From Camelimonas fluminis (GTDB lineage: Bacteria; Pseudomonadota; Alphaproteobacteria; Rhizobiales; Beijerinckiaceae): a stretch of DNA of 46,235 nt. Every line of letters starts with the position of its first letter. Within the stretch, counting starts at the first letter, position 1. Where the stretch lies: the NCBI RefSeq assembly GCF_014656355.1, contig NZ_BNCG01000007.1, positions 131,504 to 177,738 on the forward strand, in the 5' to 3' direction. The notes below the pieces were generated by a model, which saw only the letters and a program-made list of their open reading frames with translations, was not told where the DNA came from and did no database searches. Shown piece by piece: positions 41,979-46,235 of the stretch. Both the position numbers and the translations under genes were made by a program.

Positions 41979-42251
41979 TGGCCAGTCTCCGACAGTGGCG
42001 TCCCGCCATACAAAGCGATGAAACCGATGTCGAAAGCAGAAAAGTCACCAGCAACCCATCGCTTATATTGACGAAATTTATGAACTTGATGTTTTTCACA
42101 ACAAACAACGGGAATAGTGTTATTAACAAACTGAGTTTTGCATTTATTTAAACAACCAAGTTGTAGCGGGTATTTCCTGCCAAGCGAACACTGGCTTGCA
42201 GGACAAGAGGCAAACGACATCACAATCAGAAACGACGCAATGGGTGGAAAC
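41979..42251 (+). promoter_or_regulatory. A/T-rich intergenic region before the crotonase gene
   Basis: The stretch from about 42050 to 42160 is markedly A/T-rich (runs such as TTATTAACAAACTGAG and TTTGCATTTATTTAAAC) in contrast with the GC-rich genes either side. It contains ACAAC/GTTGT (42152-42164) as a small dyad and possible promoter elements (ATATTGACG near 42065). It lacks the ACGT-type operator. Probably a promoter region for the gene at 42252; transferred or phage-like DNA is an alternative but no gene supports it. Confidence 0.4.
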
Positions 42252-43046
42252 ATGGCCGATACGCAAACAACGACCCGCAAGCTGGGAACGGCGCTGTCGC
42301 TGCGGGTGGACGGCCCGGTGCACTGGCTGACGCTGGATCGCCCGGCCTCCCTCAACGCCATCGACCAGGGCATGATCGATGGCCTCGACGCCTATTTCAC
42401 CGAAAGGCTGCATGACAGCCAGACGCGGGTGATCATCATGCGGGGCGCCGGCGGGCACTTCTGCTCCGGCGCCGACATCAACACATTGTCCGACGTCTTT
42501 AGCGGGACGATTGACGGCGACTGGGTGCTGCGCGACGTCATCCGCAACATGCGGGCCTGTCCGCAACCCATCATCGCCTTGCTCGATGGCGCAGTGGCCG
42601 GCGGCGGCATGTCGTTCGCACTGGCGGCGGATGTGCGGCTCGCCGCAACCACCATGAAAATGAACGCCGCCTTTATCTCCGTCGGCCTGTCCGGCGCGGA
42701 GTTGGGCGTGAGCTGGCATCTGCCCCGCGCCGTCGGTTCTTCCATCGCCAATGAACTGATGATGACAGGCCGCCCCATCGGCGCCGAGCGGGCGTTGGCG
42801 ACGGGACTGGTCTCGGAAGTGTGGACGCCAGAAGAACTGGAGGCAGCAGGCGAGCGCATGGCGCGCGACATGCTGCGGGCCAACCCGGAAGGGCTTCGGC
42901 TGACCAAACGCACCGTCGACGCAGCGCGCTCCGCGGGCAGCCTGGAGGCGGCCATGGAGCTTGAGGAGCGGGCCCAACTCCGCTGTCTTGCCTCAGCAGA
43001 ATTTCGTGCGGCGACCGAGGCGTTTCTCAGGCGCAAGAAAAAGTAG
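42252..43046 (+). CDS. Enoyl-CoA hydratase/isomerase family protein
   Basis: 264 residues from the ATG at 42252 (GGTGGAA upstream); an in-frame ATG at 42240 would add four residues. Crotonase fold with LDRPASLNAIDQGMIDGL, GHFCSGADINTL and DGAVAGGGMSFALAADVRLA. Classical Glu pair is missing: the first position is Ser, while GLSGAELGVSWHLPR carries a glutamate shifted downstream, as in a subset of mycobacterial-type EchA proteins. It is transcribed after an A/T-rich promoter region, separate from the preceding operon. Substrate and direction (hydratase or isomerase) unknown. Confidence 0.88.
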   Translation: MADTQTTTRKLGTALSLRVDGPVHWLTLDRPASLNAIDQGMIDGLDAYFTERLHDSQTRVIIMRGAGGHFCSGADINTLSDVFSGTIDGDWVLRDVIRNMRACPQPIIALLDGAVAGGGMSFALAADVRLAATTMKMNAAFISVGLSGAELGVSWHLPRAVGSSIANELMMTGRPIGAERALATGLVSEVWTPEELEAAGERMARDMLRANPEGLRLTKRTVDAARSAGSLEAAMELEERAQLRCLASAEFRAATEAFLRRKKK

Positions 43047-43137
43047 GCCGCAGCAGGTCATTGGCTACCGCATCCTCTGCGCCCCGGGACCAGAGCACGT
43101 CTGGGGCGAGAAGACCTGTCGCAGGCGCGTCATGTAT

Positions 43138-43164
43138 AAAGAACGTCCGTCTTTTTATTTGACA
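43138..43164 (+). promoter_or_regulatory. TetR-type operator with -35 box upstream of the thiolase-like fusion
   Basis: AAAGAACGTCCGTCTTTTT (43138-43156) followed by TTGACA at 43159-43164. The order A-tract, ACGT(A/C)CGT, T-tract, TTGACA is the same as at 29671-29698. It sits 463 bases before the fusion gene and 129 before a doubtful small open frame. No clear -10. Confidence 0.55.
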
Positions 43165-43292
43165 ACGACCTTTCAGGACGCCAGCCTCGCTCCCGGTTCT
43201 GGGTAACGCCGGCCGCGAGCCCGCAGCATCTCACCGCCGCGCGAAGAAATCCGCTCCGGCATGTCATGCAATTTCAACGAAGAGAGGGGTGT

Positions 43293-43703
43293 GTGCTGAC
43301 GACGCCAATCCAGCCAACCCTCGCCGGTCTGTCACGGGAGAGCGCAAGAACCCGCAAGCTGACGGACTGGCCGATGGGCATGGACCTGATGTTCCTGCCC
43401 GTCGTCAACAAGCCTGATTATCCAGATCATCAGCGAGCAATCATCGACGGCGTCAGGCCGGTGGAAACTGCTGGCAACAATCCCGGCCAGTGGATCGACA
43501 TGCAAAGGGCCGCGAGATGCATGGGGGGCGCCTCGCCCCTGCGTCGGGGCGGCCCTATCGCCCGACGGGTGGCGCGAACCCGGTTCAACGAACAGTCTGT
43601 GTTTCAATCCTGCAGTGAGCTATCCGATGACAATCCCTCCCAACACACCCATCATCATTGGCGTTGGCCAGTTCACCGAGCGGCTTGGCGGGCCGGATTT
43701 TGA
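43293..43703 (+). CDS. Doubtful small ORF between the operator and the fusion gene
   Basis: A frame of 136 residues starting with GTG at 43293, three bases after GAGAGGGG. The first 65 or so codons have GC-rich third positions like real genes here, and contain LTDWPMGMDLMFLPVVNKPD; the rest loses this bias and runs into the start of the fusion gene in another frame. I do not recognise the protein. It may be a short real gene with a spurious tail, a decayed gene remnant, or chance. The surrounding gap (43047-43626) otherwise holds only the operator-like site. Confidence 0.25.
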   Translation: MLTTPIQPTLAGLSRESARTRKLTDWPMGMDLMFLPVVNKPDYPDHQRAIIDGVRPVETAGNNPGQWIDMQRAARCMGGASPLRRGGPIARRVARTRFNEQSVFQSCSELSDDNPSQHTHHHWRWPVHRAAWRAGF

Positions 43704-45969
43704 GGGATTGCCCGCCTATGAAATTGCCGGACGCGCCGCGCGGCTCGCCCTGGAGAATACGCAGGCGTCTGATGGCATCCGGCCACTGGTGGACGTGATC
43801 GCCACAACCCGGACATTTGAGGATTCAACCCCACGCCGCGCCCAACCGTTTGGGAAATCCGATAATTTCCCGCATTCCGTGGCAAAGCGGGTTGGCGTGC
43901 ACCCCCGAACCGCGATCTGGGAACGGGCAGGCGGCGACTCTCCCCAGCACCTTGTCAATGAATTCGCGAAACGCCTTGCCTCTGGCGAATTCCAGGTGGC
44001 GTTAATCGCTGGCGCAGAAAACATATCAACCGCGCGCTGGCTGCAGAGCCAGAAACAGCAGGCCGACTGGTCAGAAAGCGTGCCCGGCGACGTCGAGAAC
44101 CGTGGCATGGGAATGCGCGGCCTGGTGTTTCGCTACAACACGCGGCACGGCCTGATCGGCTCGCCGCCGCCATATGGTCTGTGCGAGAACGCCCGCCGCA
44201 GCCGGCGGGGCGAGACCCGCGAACACTATCTCAAAACGATGGGAGAACTGTTCGCCCCCTTCACTGCGGTGGCCGCCGCCAATCCTTACGCATCGTCCGA
44301 CGTCACGCCGATGACGCCGGAAGAACTCACCACTGTCGGCGAGCGCAATCGCATGATCGCCGACCCCTTCCCCCAACGGCTGATGGCGCGGGATCAGGTT
44401 AACCAGGGTGCAGCGCTTGTGCTCACCACGGTTAAATGCGCGCGGGAACTCGGCGTTCCTGAGGATCGTTGGGTATTCCTGCGTGGCTATGCAGACGTGA
44501 CCGAGCGGGAGCTGATGCAGCGGCAAGATCTGGGCCAGTATCCAGCAGCCGTCATGGCGTGCCAGGCGGCCATGCGACAGGCTGGCCTGACCACGGACGA
44601 ACTGTCGTATCTCGACATCTACAGCTGCTACCCGGTCGCCGTATCAAGCGTGGCGATCGACGGGCTTGGCGTGCGGGCGGATGATCCGCGCGGTTTCACC
44701 GTGACTGGCGGCCTCCCGTACTTTGGCGGTCCGGGCAACAATTATTCCATGCACGCGATTTGCAGCATGGCGGAGCGTTTGCGCAGCGACCCGGGCGCAT
44801 ATGGCCTGGTGGGAGCCAACGGCGGCTTCCTTTCCAAGTTCTCCGTGGGCGTTTACTCCACGGCTGCTGCGCCTTTCGAAGCGTTCGACAGCCAATCCTT
44901 GCAGAAGGAAATCGATTCATGGCCGGCGCCGCGGATCGCGGACGCGCCAGATGGGTGGGCGACCATAGAGACCTATACCGTGACCTACCTCAAGGGCGTT
45001 CCGGACTATGCCGTGGTAGTCGGCCGCACGCCGAATGGCGAGCGTTTTCTGGCGAATACCGAACCGGGTGACCTGGAGACCGTGGCCGCTGTCCTTGAGC
45101 AGGACCCTCTTGGTCGCGATATCTTCGTGCGCGTTACCGACCGGGGCAACCGGTTTACCTTTACCGAAGCGCGCATGGACGCGTTGCTGCCTTTGCGCGC
45201 GCCCGGCTTTCGCGACAACTACGAATACATCCTGATTGAACGTCGCGGACATATCCTGATCGTCACGATCAACCGGCCTGAGGTTCGCAACAGCCTGCAT
45301 CCCATGGCCAACGACGAGCTCGCGGAAATCTGGGATGCTTATGAGGCTGATCCCGATCTCTGGGTCGCGGTCTTCACGGGGTCTGGAACCGAGGCGTTTT
45401 CTTCCGGCAATGATCTCAAGTACACGGCCAGCGGAAAACCATCATGGATGCCTCGCACCGGTTTTGGCGGCCTGACCAACCGGGTCCGCGTCAAACCGGT
45501 TATTGCAGCGGTGAATGGCTTCGCCATGGGCGGCGGCACGGAAATGGCGTTGGCGTCGGACATCGTGGTCGCGGACCAGAAGGCCTCATTCGCCCTTAGC
45601 GAAGTACGCGTCGGCCTGATCGCCGCGGCTGGCGGCCTCGAACGGCTTCCCCGCCAGATTCCCAGGAAGATTGCGGTGGAGCACATCCTCACCGGCCGTC
45701 CGATCCGGGCGGAACAGGCCTTGCAACTGGGTCTCGTCAATCGCCTGACGTCAGACGGCAAGGCGCTGGACGGCGCCCTTGAACTGGCGGAGGAAATCCT
45801 CGCCGTTTCGCCAACCTCTGTACGGCTTTCCATGAAAGTGATGAATGCGGCAACACCGGGCCTTGCCGCAACAGCTGCTATTCTGGACGAGTTAATAACA
45901 AGCGAGGATTATCTTGAAGGTCCAAAGGCCTTCGCGGAAAAGCGAAAGCCCCATTGGAAAAACCGTTAG
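43627..45969 (+). CDS. Fusion of thiolase-like protein (TLP1 type) and enoyl-CoA hydratase
   Basis: 780 residues from the ATG at 43627 (a GTG at 43615 would add four). Residues 1 to about 410 are a thiolase fold (IIIGVGQFTERL, LIAGAENISTARWLQ, YLDIYSCYPVAVSS, GGPGNNYSMHAICSMAERLR). About 430-515 match the additional C-terminal domain of type 1 thiolase-like proteins (TYTVTYLKGVPDYAVVVGRT). About 530-780 are a complete crotonase (VTINRPEVRNSLHP, AFSSGNDLKYT, NGFAMGGGTEMALASD, SEVRVGLIAAAGG) with both catalytic glutamate positions occupied. Where thiolases have the acyl-accepting cysteine, the sequence reads GGDSPQ (102-107), so ordinary thiolytic activity is doubtful. The gene is downstream of a TetR-type operator and likely acts late in the island's pathway. 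Confidence 0.88.
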   Translation: MTIPPNTPIIIGVGQFTERLGGPDFEGLPAYEIAGRAARLALENTQASDGIRPLVDVIATTRTFEDSTPRRAQPFGKSDNFPHSVAKRVGVHPRTAIWERAGGDSPQHLVNEFAKRLASGEFQVALIAGAENISTARWLQSQKQQADWSESVPGDVENRGMGMRGLVFRYNTRHGLIGSPPPYGLCENARRSRRGETREHYLKTMGELFAPFTAVAAANPYASSDVTPMTPEELTTVGERNRMIADPFPQRLMARDQVNQGAALVLTTVKCARELGVPEDRWVFLRGYADVTERELMQRQDLGQYPAAVMACQAAMRQAGLTTDELSYLDIYSCYPVAVSSVAIDGLGVRADDPRGFTVTGGLPYFGGPGNNYSMHAICSMAERLRSDPGAYGLVGANGGFLSKFSVGVYSTAAAPFEAFDSQSLQKEIDSWPAPRIADAPDGWATIETYTVTYLKGVPDYAVVVGRTPNGERFLANTEPGDLETVAAVLEQDPLGRDIFVRVTDRGNRFTFTEARMDALLPLRAPGFRDNYEYILIERRGHILIVTINRPEVRNSLHPMANDELAEIWDAYEADPDLWVAVFTGSGTEAFSSGNDLKYTASGKPSWMPRTGFGGLTNRVRVKPVIAAVNGFAMGGGTEMALASDIVVADQKASFALSEVRVGLIAAAGGLERLPRQIPRKIAVEHILTGRPIRAEQALQLGLVNRLTSDGKALDGALELAEEILAVSPTSVRLSMKVMNAATPGLAATAAILDELITSEDYLEGPKAFAEKRKPHWKNR

Positions 45970-45970
45970 G

Positions 45971-46014
45971 CGCATTCACCGGTAACATGGAGAGGCCTGC
46001 TACCCTGAAGCATG
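45971..46014 (+). repeat. Intergenic repeat, copy 3 (divergent)
   Basis: Starts 2 bases after the fusion-gene stop. CGCATT, then GGAGAGGCCTGCTACC and AAGCATG follow the order of the copy at 4841-4890 (CGCATT, GGAGAGG, GCTACC, AAGATG). Weaker than the other two copies; the match may be partial by chance. The rest of the gap to 46141 shows nothing recognisable. Confidence 0.35.
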
Positions 46015-46141
46015 TTGCCCCGGGCCTTGGCTGGCGCTGATTGGCGCGGGGCACGCCTCCGGGACGTGCCCCTGACCTTTGGCCCGGGGTCTGCTTTGAC
46101 TATCGGGCTATTTGGCGGTTGTGGCGCCTGCCCCAAAGGCA

Positions 46142-46170
46142 AAAACCCGTCGCTTTGAGCGACGGGTTTT
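46142..46170 (-). terminator. Intrinsic terminator downstream of the tRNA gene
   Basis: AAAACCCGTCGC (46142-46153) and GCGACGGGTTTT (46159-46170), a perfect 12-bp stem with loop TTTGA. On the minus strand it follows the tRNA 3' end by 6 bases and ends in GGGTTTTTG. It can also stop plus-strand transcripts from the fusion gene. Confidence 0.85.
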
Positions 46171-46176
46171 CTGATT

Positions 46177-46235
<59 letters not shown>

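Noticed and set aside
41979-43300. Insertion sequence or prophage remnant around the A/T-rich island
   Set aside because: No transposase, integrase, terminal inverted repeats or target duplications were found.

Overview
The window is GC-rich DNA (coding regions with strong GC at third positions, frequent GTG/TTG starts, ATGA/GTGA stop-start overlaps). It comes from a Gram-negative bacterium: there is an outer-membrane autotransporter, and there are Tat/Sec-exported periplasmic binding proteins. The gene families and the initiator tRNA suggest an alphaproteobacterium, probably Hyphomicrobiales (Rhizobiales); that placement is inference, as no rRNA is present.

Layout. (1) 2-4783: the 3' part of a very long, highly repetitive autotransporter, ended by a strong bidirectional terminator. 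(2) 5055-9894, minus strand: a DEAD-box RNA helicase and a phaC-phaZ pair (polyhydroxyalkanoate synthase and intracellular depolymerase of the medium-chain type). (3) 10573-17283, plus strand: a tightly coupled envelope-associated operon (DUF805, DUF4129-like, DUF4350-like, MoxR AAA+ ATPase, DUF58, SpoIIM-like, RDD), followed by a HerA-like ATPase (17395-18894). (4) 19314-21552: a family III CoA-transferase and a divergent L,D-transpeptidase-like lipoprotein. (5) 21854-24396, minus: two branched-chain-amino-acid-type substrate-binding proteins, divergent from a TetR regulator (24711-25373). (6) 25549-29549, minus: a 2,4-dienoyl-CoA-reductase-type SDR, an acyl-CoA ligase and an acyl-CoA dehydrogenase. 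(7) 29901-41978, plus: a long acyl-CoA catabolic operon containing a PaaG-like crotonase, AtuA-like protein, a biotin-dependent acyl-CoA carboxylase (AtuC/AtuF-like) with an AtuE-like hydratase between its subunits, a flavin-dependent oxidoreductase, a TIGR03084-type metal-binding protein, a third substrate-binding protein and a second acyl-CoA ligase. (8) 42252-45969: another crotonase and an unusual fusion of a thiolase-like protein with an enoyl-CoA hydratase. (9) The window ends inside a minus-strand initiator tRNA gene.

How the parts fit. Regions 4-8 look like one catabolic island for a branched or isoprenoid-like carboxylic acid: uptake (binding proteins), activation (two ligases, one CoA-transferase), desaturation, beta-methyl carboxylation (AtuC/AtuF), hydration (AtuE) and later beta-oxidation steps (SDR, crotonases, thiolase-like fusion). 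The architecture recalls the Pseudomonas acyclic terpene utilization (atu) cluster, but the gene set and order differ and the substrate cannot be read from sequence. An A/T-flanked ACGT-type dyad recurs upstream of several of these units and next to the tetR gene, suggesting one local TetR regulon. The biotin-carboxylase subunit gene carries an apparent one-base insertion, so the pathway may be broken in this strain, or the base may be a sequencing error.

The most interesting items are the candidate TetR regulon, the atu-like island, the thiolase/hydratase fusion that lacks a recognisable nucleophilic cysteine, the PhaC with an altered nucleophile box, the L,D-transpeptidase-like protein lacking the usual His and Arg, and a small intergenic repeat family.
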